Positions 11,513 through 22,600 of a stretch of DNA of 64,000 nt are shown piece after piece (the stretch's first letter is position 1; each line of letters opens with the position of its first letter). The notes below the pieces were generated by a model. That model worked only from the letters and a program-made list of their open reading frames with translations. It did not search any database and was not told where the DNA came from. Source of the stretch: Distichodus sexfasciatus (lineage: Eukaryota > Chordata > Actinopteri > Characiformes > Distichodontidae). The stretch is taken from assembly GCA_032718565.1 (NCBI GenBank), contig JAVGVS010000283.1:213791-277790 (forward strand), written 5' to 3'. Made by a program: the position numbers and the translations under genes.

Positions 11513-13491
11513 ACACCACTATATTTACCACTAGGTTTCTATTTAGGTATTCATTTTTATTTTTCTAATTTTACAGGTAATTTTTGTTGGAGAACGAGAC
11601 TTTGACCACACATTTAGCGACCTGCGCCGACAGCTGTTCAGTTCTTCATCCACGCAGCCCGTTTTCTGCTTAAAGCTGTTGCCTGCCACCAACTACACTA
11701 TTAATGTTACTGCAGTTTCTACTGGGGACACGTCTACCGTCACTGCCAATACGACCATACCAGGTACACACACAAACACAAACAACACACACACGTAAGC
11801 AGTCAGTAGTGTAACGGTTAGGGAGTTGGTCCTGTGATCGGAGTGTCCACGAAAGACTCCGCCATTTCTGTTTTTCGCTCAGACTCTGACTTGTCTGGAA
11901 TCGCTTAGTAACACTTCCATTCCATTTTAAAAACATTTGTTTTAAGGTTGTGCAAAATGATTGACTATTTGCTTAATGGGGCAATTCACTAATTTATTTT
12001 ACAATAAGGTTATTTAAAGGTTAGAGGACCCCACCTTGAGCCGGTACCAGAGCCAGTCCATAGCAGTGACCGTACTACCACTGACAAATCTTTTCCCAAA
12101 TGAATCAGCATACATTTATTCCGTATCTGAGCTGTGTCTTTTTCTGCTTTCTCCTAGTCCCACCCGCACCACACGTCGAGTATTGTGAGGTTGATTCCCA
12201 TCCAGCCACGCTCAGATTGAGAAGAACTACCAAGACACTCGACCCAATATGGTGAGAACTACCGATCTGTCTGAGCTAGGCAGTTAAACCGAAACTCAGA
12301 GCCTGTATTTTGTTTTGAGGTCATATCGCCCAGCCCTAGTTTGTTATACTTAATAAATAAACACTACCACGCTAACTTTGAGTTCTAAAAGAGGAGACAA
12401 AGAGGCTGCAGTGCACTCTTGACAAAAAACTATGGGAGAAAATACTTTAAACAGTTCACCATGTTTACTTTTTGGTTTTTTTGCACACCTACAGTATGTA
12501 TCAGGTGATTGTGTTACCAGTAGAGGGTCTTCAGGTTTTCGACTGCAGCTCCACCATCTCGCCCTCATTTTCCATGAGAGCTGGTTGCCATAGTGAATAC
12601 GTGGCGGCCCAAATTTGTTGTTAAAGAAGTATGGATGCCAACTTTAATTCCCTGGAGACCGAGATTCACGGGGACTACTACAACGCACCTCTGGAGGCGG
12701 GGATGGATTACTACGTCTTGCTGAGAACTGTCTGCCAGTGGAGGCAGGTGGGACGCCGACTCCTTGATCTTTGAAAGACAAGTTTTTGATTAATCCTGGC
12801 TTTTAGTGCCTGTACGCAAACAGGGCATTGGTTTCTTGTCTGATTAAGATTTGATCGTTTCGTATTATTTAAGTTTTTTCTAACCACATTTGCTTATTAT
12901 TTGCAGGCTAGAAAGCACTCCTGCATTGTCTGGGCCAAAGCCAGAGGTGAGACTACAATATTCATTCCATGTTTATCGGGTGATACACTGTACTAGTTCA
13001 TAAAGAGCTGTGGAAGAGCCTGGGATCATTTTTAAAGCAACATCAGACTTAGAAATAGCTATTATATATATATATATTTTTTTTTTTTTTGCGTGACAGC
13101 AAACTGTGCATCAAAGCAACAAATTGGTCAGGATTATCCTTAATGTAAAGAGATTACCAACACAGTTCAGCCACCTTCTGGCTCAAAAAGAGAATGACCG
13201 CCTGTTGGCCAAAATAGGGAACTGCAAAATTAAATTGTAAAATATTGAATGTTGCTTTTAGGGGCTTCTGATATGGACAGAATCTTGGCTTTATTGACGT
13301 TCAGCTCCATCGGAGCACTGGGCATGTTTGCTACAATAGGTTACTGCTGCAGCTGGTGAGAGTCTTGGTTTCAATTTACATGAAATTTTATTTAGCATGC
13401 CATGCTTTTTTACTTAACCGGTTTCCTCTTTCTGTTTTTATATTACAGGTTCTGGAAGGATGGCCTTAGACAGAATAATGTATTAATTTAA
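1907..13491 (+). CDS. susd1: Sushi domain-containing protein 1 (expanded sushi array, internal stop)
   Basis: Type I membrane protein of unknown ligand. Coding exons: 1907-1979, 2085-2222, 2774-2923, 3411-3563, 3866-4045, 4260-4436, 5285-5464, 6266-6445, 7063-7242, 8363-8542, 9588-9767, 10409-10573, 10918-11003, 11577-11763, 12158-12251, 12495-12747, 12907-12946, 13262-13355, 13449-13491. All phases agree, giving 911 codons. Order: signal peptide (MWATAVAKTTLTFGLLVAAF), an EGF-like module (exon 2), two calcium-binding-type EGF modules (DKDECQ, DVDECL), eight four-cysteine sushi/CCP modules with one per exon (exons 5-12), one FN-III-like unit, a conserved YQVIVLP...YYNAPL segment and a C-terminal transmembrane helix. 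Human SUSD1 has two sushi modules and about three FN-III-like units, so the fish layout differs. I chose the ATG that opens the hydrophobic signal. Codon 811 (12622-12624) is TAA in frame. It is either a real nonsense change, a sequence error or a local indel pair. The family call is secure; whether this allele is intact is not. Confidence 0.9.
2049..2076. repeat. (CT)n microsatellite in susd1 intron 1
   Basis: An uninterrupted CT run directly upstream of the exon 2 acceptor, so it doubles as the polypyrimidine tract. Length changes here could affect exon 2 splicing. Confidence 0.85.
2400..2665. mobile_element. hAT-like MITE fragment (GGGGTGTAACAATACATCGA end)
   Basis: Begins with a GGGGTGTAACAATACATCGA motif. 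The reverse of this motif closes a related segment at about 8768-9036 (ATGTATCGTTACACCCCT), and a short piece recurs near 3812-3833. Such ends are typical of old nonautonomous hAT elements in fish. The right end is not clear and there is no coding capacity. Confidence 0.45.
4730..5152. repeat. Degenerate AT-rich minisatellite, TTAGCATTAGCTAGC-like unit
   Basis: In susd1 intron 6 a unit of about 18-20 bases resembling GAATTAGCATTAGCTAGC recurs more than ten times with heavy divergence. The clearest copies lie at 4779-4860 and 5095-5150. The unit has an internal palindromic GCTAGC. Confidence 0.75.
7440..7697 (+). mobile_element. 3' fragments of tRNA-headed SINE (family A)
   Basis: Two pieces (about 7450-7490 and 7603-7697) match the 3' body of the window's commonest SINE: a GATGGGTCAAATGC box, a CACATTTTGTTGTGGTG box, and the end GTTCACAATGACAAATAATC. 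The tRNA-like head is missing from both. Confidence 0.7.
8768..9038. mobile_element. hAT-like MITE copy in susd1 intron 10
   Basis: Starts near AGGGGTATAAAT and ends TATCGTTACACCCCT, an imperfect inverted-terminal-repeat pair. Inside are ATCGAT-rich segments similar to the element at 2400. No transposase coding is seen, so it is nonautonomous. Confidence 0.5.
11289..11404 (+). mobile_element. tRNA-headed SINE (family B), 5' part
   Basis: Shows a tRNA-like head (TGGTGGGGTCTAATAGTTAG, CTCTGGACCAAGAGGTT, then the B-box-like GGTTTGAATCC) followed by the body CAGCACTACCATCATCGGG. The copy stops at a (TA)n run, which appears to have replaced its 3' tail. Related copies lie at 20429, 40378 and 60530 (reverse). 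Confidence 0.8.
11405..11508. repeat. (TA)n microsatellite
   Basis: About 100 bases of near-perfect TA, with some TATATG variants at the left end, directly abutting the truncated SINE. The apparent reading frames across it are artefacts of the repeat. Confidence 0.95.
11804..11855 (+). mobile_element. Family A SINE head fragment
   Basis: AGTGTAACGGTTAGGGAGTT followed by TGGTCCTGTGATCGGA matches the tRNA-derived head of family A copies at 24447 and 18536. The rest of the element is not present. Confidence 0.6.
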
Positions 13492-14216
13492 GTTTGTCCA
13501 TATTTAAAAATATGAATGTATAATAAATATTTTTTTTTATAAATGTCTGCGTATTTTACTGTGTATGTGAACCTGCCTCATTTTTCCAATTGTTATGCAT
13601 GCATGTAGCATCGTGATGAATATGGATTAATGCTAGTATGATGGAACTCTTTGTGCTGCAGTTAATTTAAACCAAGTGGTGTTCACAGTGAACCCGGCCT
13701 CATTTGTGCGCAGCACATACCAAATGTAACATCATGATCAATTTACAAAATGACTAAATATGGAATAAATACAATAGCAAAATAATATAAATATTATTGC
13801 CGTTCAAATCATGGTGTTTACAGTGAGCAGGAAATCTAACTGCTAAGGGAGCAGTTTGTGCGAACCTGAGTATGCTATGAACATCAATTTCGTTTGTACG
13901 CAGGATACGCTTGGGTGCTTCCGTTTTATCGTGAACACAACCTTATTCCAACGCAACATGCGTTTAAATGTGCCTAACTAGTTGTTCACCATGAACACGG
14001 CCTCACTCAGGTAGGCTTGTTTGTAAAAACAGACTAGTCAGGCTTAATTAAAAGTAATTGAAGCGGCTTTGCTGTCAAAAAGGTTTCCTAAAATTACGTC
14101 TGTACTAGCCGACGAGCTTACTGAATACGCTACCAGGTATTTTATCAGGTAATAGTATAAGCATATTCGAAGACGCTTTCAATCACTCCTTTCACAGTGA
14201 CGCACGAAAGCAGGCC
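13492..14216. other. susd1 3' end and shoc1 upstream region
   Basis: The susd1 3'UTR is short, with an AATAAA signal at 13522-13527. The rest (about 13560-14000) contains loosely repeated segments built around GTTCACAGTGAACCCGGCCT and similar words, at about 13678, 13816, 13931 and 13985, which suggests an old tandem repeat. The shoc1 promoter should lie within the last 200 bases, but no TATA box is evident. The two genes are head-to-tail with only about 0.7 kb between them. Confidence 0.5.
13522..13527 (+). terminator. susd1 polyadenylation signal (AATAAA)
   Basis: A canonical hexamer 31 bases after the susd1 stop codon in AT-rich sequence. It is the first such signal downstream of the last exon. 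Confidence 0.7.
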
Positions 14217-16561
14217 ATGTTCTCAGCCGTCGAATGCCGAGCCATTGACTACGTCTGTGAGGTAAATTAGTTCTTTATTTATTTTGTCCTGTGTATGTTA
14301 ATATCTGTTAATCACTCTGATATATTCTGAACTCAAATAGAACAAGCCACAAGAGAAGACTTTTATGCTCTTCCAATAAAAATCACCTAATCACTGTAGA
14401 CTTGCTTGTCCTCAAACGGAGCTGTTCAGGGAAATTTCGCGGGAAAATTCTTTTATTGGTATCTCACATTTTATATTAACAAAAATTGCAGGTATTAGGA
14501 ATAGTTGAAAACAATTAAAATCAAAGTTCGCCTTAAATGTGCAAAATGGACTATAACAGCCCTCAGTCACAGGTGACGCAAATGTGAACTGTTCTCAATA
14601 ACATAGTTTCTTGCCCCCTTAATACATATTTTTACATGACTGGAGATTACATTACTTACTCGGTTCGGAATAAATACAAACACTACAAATAAGCACGCAA
14701 CTATATAATATAAATTCCTGCTCTTCTTCATCAGGCTTCCACCTGACACAGGCTGGTGATGCGTTTGCTGATGCTGCCCCTTCCAATCCAGCTGAGCAGT
14801 AGTTTCTACCCCGATTTGGGGCAACTGCAGGAGACGGATTACAGAACGCCATGGACACGGGCCCAGGGCCGAGCCAAATCTGGAGGTTCTGTGTGGTGTT
14901 ATGTGAAAAATATAATATGCTTCCCATTTCCCAAAAAATATGTACTGTGAATGGCGGATAAAGAGATTAGTTTTCAGCTAACTTAATTTTTGGTTTGGTT
15001 CACGGTCCCCTGTCGCGGTAGCGCGCTCCTTTGAAAACAGCGGAGCGAAGAGTTTTCCTTTTTGTAACGGCTGAAAACGATTATATCAAATTATTGTGAA
15101 ACTATTCTGAAACTATTATTAAAGTTTCAGAGCCATATCTACAGTACAGCCAGATTTAACAGGGGGGGGGGCGATACTGGCAGTATGTTGCCGAAAAATG
15201 TATCTCCTTTTAATTTGGCATTTCTGTATATCGTATTATTATGTGCCTTTAGAAACTTGTATTAGAGCCTGTTATGTCTTACTTATTCCAGTGTCAGAGC
15301 CAGATTTTTTTTTTTAAAGTTTTCTTGCAGCGTAAAATCCTCCTTTAATTTAACTTAATATATACAGTACATCAGGGTAATTACGATCGGGGTCTGCGTC
15401 CTGGTGGGGTTCGCGATCGGGGCCGGGGTGCGTGTCGGGATCGCGGTCCAGTGTGCGTTTTAAGTCTAATATTTAACACCGATCCCGATTATACAGTAAG
15501 TACAGCAGGTGGCGGGGTTGGGGTTCATGTCGGGGTCCATGAGCAAGGTAACGTCCGGGCGACTGCTCCCCAAGTACTGCCAAAACTGCCCACTTCTTCT
15601 TCGCGGATGGACCAAAGGCAGATATCAGATTTCGATGCACTGTGTACTGTTATGTGTTCACAATGAAAAATAAACAGCCACTTAAAATAAACGGAATACG
15701 GATTAGGAGATTGTGCCTGAATGTGGACCAAATAGAATTAAGTTTGAAAACTATCTTCTCTTTGCTCTTTTGCCTTTTAAATTACGATTGCAAGTGAATT
15801 AGTGAATTGCCTTAACAGTGAACTCGAGTGTGGATCTGATGGAGGAGCTAAGATCAGAGGAGGCTTTTGGAAAGGCTTGCATCGACGCAGCTATTAAAAT
15901 GGTTTTGTAATGCAACCCCAAAACCAGTTGGGGCCAGCAAACTGTAGAAAAACCAGATAATAGTGCTCTGGAATGTAAAAAACAAATACCAGTTCTGGAA
16001 AAACAGTCTATTGGGAAGTCATGAAGCTTCTTAACCCGTGGAATGGTCATTCATTTTTTTGTAATTGAAACGAAAACTTTACCCCAATATTCATTGAGGT
16101 AAACCAAAAATAAAAAGGTATTCATAACTTTTTCATATCCCATTTTAGTTTAGTTTTTCATTACACGTAAGTGATGTGACTCATTTAACATATTGCAGAA
16201 ACTTGTTTTGGGAACACCTTGACCTGAAGAAAACCCCCCAGATTTCCTTCTCCATATTCCATGATGAAATGTAATAGTCAAAGTCCAAAGCAAACCAGAC
16301 TCGTGTGCTGATACTTTAAGGTTTGCACCGTGTGTTCCTGCATCTCCTGAGGATGAACAACAGAAGCTGATTGGTCACGAAAAACTATCCCGACTAGTAG
16401 AAAGAGGGGGAAAGTTACACCTGTTATGGTGATCAAGGTACGAACCACTGCAAAAAAAGAAATCCAACAATTCAGCCTGTCAAATATCAAACAGATCAGA
16501 AGACTTGTAAAAAATCCTTTCTTAATTAGCCCACCTCAAAAATGATCTATTTTTACATTTT

Positions 16562-16610
<49 letters not shown>

Positions 16611-19600
16611 ATATATATTCTTCTGGACAATTGAACACCAACTTGTTTCTATAATTCTGACTAAAAAAGTTCCTCCTGTTATAGTCACTCTCCTGTTTTA
16701 TCTTAACTCTTTACAGCCTAATTATCCGCCCATTTAATCAAATCTCAATATTAATTAAGTGCTTTATAGGATTTGTAATTGGAATAATGAAGCATGAAGG
16801 TTGTAACAGGTTTCATACTCTTTTTCTTTTCAATGTATTTGTCTCTGTCAGATCTCTTGCTTCCACAGGAGGTGATAGTTGGCGAGCCCCTACAGCAGTT
16901 TAGAGAGCAACTGCCTTCATTCCAGAGCTTAGTGCAGAGGTTAAAAACGTTGCCTGTGTCTGATCCACTGCTGCATCATTCAAGAGAGCTTCTTTCTAAT
17001 CAAATTTTCAGGTATTTAAACAAAAATCACACCATACGTAGGACCGAAGAATGAGAGAAAATTATTAAATCAAATTCCTAACCAGTATTGCAACTGAGGT
17101 CGCTCAATTAAGCTGTAGCTGTTTTTTAGCTAAGAAATTTATTTATATAGTTGACTATCGTAGCCATTCAGTGTGCTTTACAGTGGTACTTTAAAAGGAT
17201 AAAAAGTGCAGTAAGATTAAAAAGCAAATAAAAACAGTAAAATAATAAAAACAATTAAAATAATAATTAAAAAACGTATCTACGTTTCTTATATGATTAA
17301 TTGATGAATTGATCTTAATTAACTGACTAAATATTCTGTTAAATACTAAAATATTAGCCAGCTGCATTGCTGACTTCACCAAACATTTGTCAAAACCACT
17401 TTTCTCGATAGAACTGATTATTTGTCCTTTTTTTCGCAGCCACCTTTCTCTGTATGAAGCTGTTGATGAAAGCAGTTCAGCAAATCTACCATTTGGAGAA
17501 GAGTTTGAAAAAGAATCCTGTCTGAGCTCAGAGGTGCTTGGGACTTTTAAGTATTTCTGTCCTAAACAAACTTAAAGATCAAATTCGAAGTCGTAGGCAC
17601 TTGTGATCACATTTTTGTCGTCGCTTTATATTTATATAGTCTCTCACGTTGCCTCTTCCAATCGAGACGAGCACAACGCAGGGTGGAGATCTGATCCTCA
17701 TCAAGAGTCTGCAGCAATCTCTAAATGTGACCCCAGAGCTGGTTGAGCACCAAAGTTCTGTGTTGGACATAATACGGAAAGGTGAGGAAAAGACTAAAAA
17801 GAATGGGTGCTAACTAACATCTCTAATCTAGCGGCTTGAGATTAAGGTGTCCGTTCCAGGAACTCCTGCACATTCCCTGGACTCCTTCAGCGCCCCTGGG
17901 TTTGATTCCCATTCTGCTGTTTCAAGGAATCCCATTTCTCCACGTATGTTCCATTTTGAAAATTACAGATTGATGTTGTCTAGAGACTATAAATAATTTT
18001 AACTGAAAATATCTGCATTTCTTGGCCAGTTCTTTGCAGGTCGTATGTTGAAATGGAGGCGGATGTGCCCCTCTCACCGCTAGGACATCCGGATCTTCCT
18101 GAGCTTGCTCTCTCCACAAATCATCTATCAACTGAGCAAATATCACCAGTCAAGAAGCAGTAAGTACTACAGTTACATATATACATGTAGATAGACAAGT
18201 GGTTATTTAACGGCTAGGGAGTTGTTCCTATGATTGTTGTATTGCTGGTTTAAATCCTGCCCTGCAGCAAGTTCACGGAATAGGCTCCGGTGCCCCCGTG
18301 ACCCTGATTTGGGTTAAGCGGTTCAGATATTCAATGAATGAAGGGTTCAAATCCCAGATTTTTTTGTTAAGAAAAACAAACAAACTGATGTTCAGTTGAC
18401 TGACCAAATTTAAGCCACATTTAAAACTGGAACAGAGCTCCAGTGCTGTAGATTGAATACAAAAGTTACATTTCAGTGTGGTGTTTACAATGACCATTCA
18501 CTCATTACGATTTATAAGTGTAAAGCTTGTGCATTTCGTGGTGTAACGGTAGGGCGTTCGCACCCCGTGATCAGAAGGTCGCAGGTTTGAATCCAGGGCC
18601 GGTAAAGTTACCACTGAGGTACTCATGAGCAAGGTAACGTCCCCAAGCACTGCTCCCCGTGCGCTTGTTAGCTGACCACCGCTCCTTCACGGACAAATAA
18701 TCACTCACTCACTCACTTAAGATATGGGGGTCCAGAAAACTCCAATGTGTTTGCTCAAGGTTTGATGTTGTGACATGAAAACTGGCCAAGTAGAAAAAAA
18801 TAATTGAAATTGAAGTGAATGGGTTGCTATGGGTAAAAATAAACAACAAAACAAAAGGCTGAAAGGACAAGTTAGGGTCATGACCGTTACGGACATGCAA
18901 AGAGGCTCATGAGCCCTTGAATCACCTAGAATTTGATGGCTTTGTGAAGAACGGCGGCCGCGCAGTAAAGCGTCAGAATATGAGCTCCATGTTAGTCTGT
19001 GGGGAAAAAAACTGATGGAAAAATGGACAGAACTTGCAAACGAGTGCACGTATCAAAAACCTGTATCCAAGCAACCTGCTTCGCAATAGGTCGCACGTTT
19101 TAGAGATGGGAGGACGTTTCTAGCACAAAAACTGTAGGAGTAGTGGTCAGAAAAACAGTGGAATAATGTTACAGTCGATATAAATGTTACTGACGACTAT
19201 TCAGGGCTTTGCTGTCAGATAGCAGCCGGGAGAGCATGGAGAAGGCCGTATGGATCTCGGAGAAGTATCCTCACTGCATGGCTGGATTTCTGTTAGCAGG
19301 TAAAACACACCAACAGCATTTGCATCATGATGTTGACATGGCACATTGAGGATGGACGCAGATAAATGCAACATGTTTTCTTGCATTTGTAGGGCCCCAA
19401 ACATGTGGTCCCCTGCTCAGTGGTCAGTCTCTTCCAGAACTGCTCTCATTACTAGGGGCTGTTAGGGAAAACAGTGAGCAGGTCACAGGCAACACCTTCC
19501 TGCCCCACAGCCCTGTCCAGCTGCCACTTACAGAGGACATGACTGTAGAGAAAACCCCTGCTCCTGAACGTGTTCCCAGTACCACAGAGCAGTTCACGTC

Positions 19601-22600
19601 ACTGTCCGTTGCTGAGATTGATGGTGAGAGTCAATGAGTCAAAATTCATTCATGTTGTAACCAAAGAATAGTTCTACACCCTTTATAAATATATTTTAAT
19701 CAACGTTATTGTCATTGTTTGTTTTAGAATTCCTGAGAGATTCTGCTGAGAATGATGGTAAGATCTTTTTACAATGTTTAGATCACTTGTTGCATAATAA
19801 AGTTATCTAGAGTAGCTTTTTCCCAGGGTACCTGCGGGGTCTTAAAAACTTGAAAAAGTCTTAAATTTAGTATTCATAAATTAAGGCCTTGAAAAGTTAT
19901 TGAATTTTGTTCACAAGTCTTAAATTTCGCTCATTAAGTATTTTTCCCCACTTCCTTATTTACATGATACGGCGCCACAACAAAACCGCATATTAATTCC
20001 ATTTATTGTTCATTGTTACAACGAATCTTCGTACACCCAAACGTCACATTTTAGTACACCCAGAATTTCAACTTCAACCAATTACTGGACGCTGACACCC
20101 CCTGGTTAGTTGCATAGTAGAGTCCGAGCCCTATTAAAATTTCTCTGGTAGTCCTTTGGTAGTCAATTGATTTTCGATTATTTCCTTCATATGCCAGGAA
20201 AGGTGCGACATTGGTCTTAAATTTCATTTAAAGTGGTCTTAAAAAGCCTTAAATTTAAGATTTAAAATCCTGGGGGTACCCTGTTTCCTGAGGTCTTAAA
20301 TTGAAGGCAACTAGACGCCTTTTCAAAATTCTTGGAGACGTTTCACCTCTCATCTGAAAGGCTTCTTCAGTTCCAAGCTTTAGAACTTTAATCACTCATC
20401 CTGGTGCCAGATTAAAACCTCCATACATGGGTGTTGGTGGCCTAGTGGTTAGAACACTCCCCTCTGGACCAAGAGGTCATTTGTTCCAATCCCCCGTCCA
20501 GCACTACCATCTTTGGGTCCCTGAGCAAGACCTTTAACCCCAAGTTGCTCCAGTGAGACTGTCCTCGTGATTAGGAAGTGGAAGTCGCTCTGGATAAGAG
20601 TGTCTGCTAAATGCCATAATTGTAGATGTAATCCTCGGTACATGATAGAGCAGGGGCCTCCAACAGTTTTAAACATGTCTGATCAGCTCAAGCTTTCTGT
20701 CTGTCTGCCATTCTCTTGTGTGGGCTTTTTAGTCCAGACAGGTCCAGCTGTGGTCAGCGATGAATCCGTCCAGAGCAGAGCTTCAACGACTGCCGTCCCC
20801 ATCCACACACATACACCCAAGTCTGTAAAATTTGTCCTGCTGGAGAGCACCAAAAATCAACACACGGTCTCTGAGAACAGACCCAACGGTCAAGATTTGG
20901 GGATCTCAAAGATAGATGAGTCCACATCGAATCGTGCCACAGGTTTGCCCTCAAACACATCTCAAACTGCTCTTGGAGGAATCCTGGAGGCTCCAAAACC
21001 ACTTGAGGAGTTCCAAGTCACAGCCGCAAAGCAGACACGGGATTCCCCACTTGTGCCTGTGATCGCTATAACAGCAACAACAGGTAGATCTGTGGAGCAG
21101 TCAGCGCTAAAAGAAGAGGAGAAAGTTCCAGACTTAACCATGTCAAAAAGCAGCAGTGGAGTCGGCCAGAGAAACTTTTCCGTTGGCACACCTCGGGAGG
21201 AGCTAGACCCCTTGTCCGCCTTCATGATGCTACGAAGTCTGCAGAGAAATCGAGTTGCGCAGAAGCCTCGGCAGACGCCACATGTCATGACAGGTAGAAC
21301 AAACCCTATTGAAAGAATGTATCTGGCACAGCTCCCTTGTGTAAGATGTTTTAGGATCTTGTTTTAGCGTGTCTTTCTGTGCTTCTCTATGCTAGCAGCT
21401 GACCAGGATTCTGTGGAAAGGCGCAAATCGTGCAGAGATGTTTCAGATGAGCATAAGGCTACAGGAACAAACCAAGCCAGCCTTAAAGTTGCAGAAAGAG
21501 CCATCAGTAAAACCATATACGTGCAACCCACAGGTACAGCTTATGATAACATTAAACTCTCACATAGCATTTGGCGATATTTTGAATATACTCAATGTAT
21601 CTCAGCTTGTTCCACGTTCCCCCACATTCACACTGACCAGTGCTCTACTGTTTCTGCGCTTTAACCTGTAGAAGCCGAGAAAGATGCGTATTGGAAACTG
21701 GAGGATTTTGCCCTTCCGTCCCTCATCAGAGCTAGGGATTTGGGCTTCCGCGCTCTGGATGGTGAAGGCCTCAACAGCTTAACTCCTGAGCACACTCGAT
21801 TCTGCCTTAAACAACAAGCGAAGCTGCTCAGCACAAACCAGGGTCAGACACACACACACACCCCCCCACTGAGAGAAGCTGTGAGATACTGATAAAACCC
21901 TTGAGATTTTAGACAGGGGGTTGTGTGTGTTTTAGGTAAGGAGAGTGACTGTAATGATGTGGCTTTGCTTCACATTCTGGTGACAGTGAAGGAACTGCTG
22001 CTCCGGTGTGACCTTGACACTGCCGCCGGTAAAGACATTTGACACTCAGTGAATCACTTTGTCTCACAAATCAAATAGTCCTTTGTTCGTCCTTACCAAA
22101 CACACTTTCCAAAAACGAATCTGAAAAGGTTTCATAAGTTGTTTGATCACTCAAGAAGATCACTCGTCTGCTGTGTTTGAGATTACCTGACAAAGGCGCA
22201 GGCCACGTGCATGATGGTAGGGCTGAAAGAGCTGCTGAGGTGGTTTCAGGTGCTGCAGTACTTAAGCTCCAGGAACAAGGAGCCCCGGGTGAGAGTGCTG
22301 CGCTTGCAGGAGGAGACCAGCGCCGCTCTACAGACCAACGTCCACAGCAAGGTCAGAAACAGGACTGAAAAGACGCTTTTCCACTGTCTGATGCCGTCTG
22401 GTAATCTTCCATACTGTTGATTACTGGTACTGTGGGTTTATTTACTGTGAAGTATGACATAATGTGCTATATCTTTTGGGTACCTTTGGGGTACCAAGTG
22501 TGCAGAGCAGAAACCAAACGATGGAGGCACGGACACTCATTCACCAACGTTTGTTTGTTCTAACTATGGAAAAGTGGCAATATTCACCATATTCCACTGC

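Noticed and set aside
11304..11531. Open frame with a long Tyr/Ile run
   Set aside because: It is a translation of the (TA)n microsatellite and flanking SINE.
12616..12630. Selenocysteine or programmed readthrough at the susd1 stop
   Set aside because: The codon is TAA, not TGA, and no readthrough context is evident. Nonsense change or sequence error is more likely.
18536..18610. Possible tRNA gene
   Set aside because: A/B-box-like words are present, but the sequence continues into the SINE body shared by many copies and lacks a proper cloverleaf.
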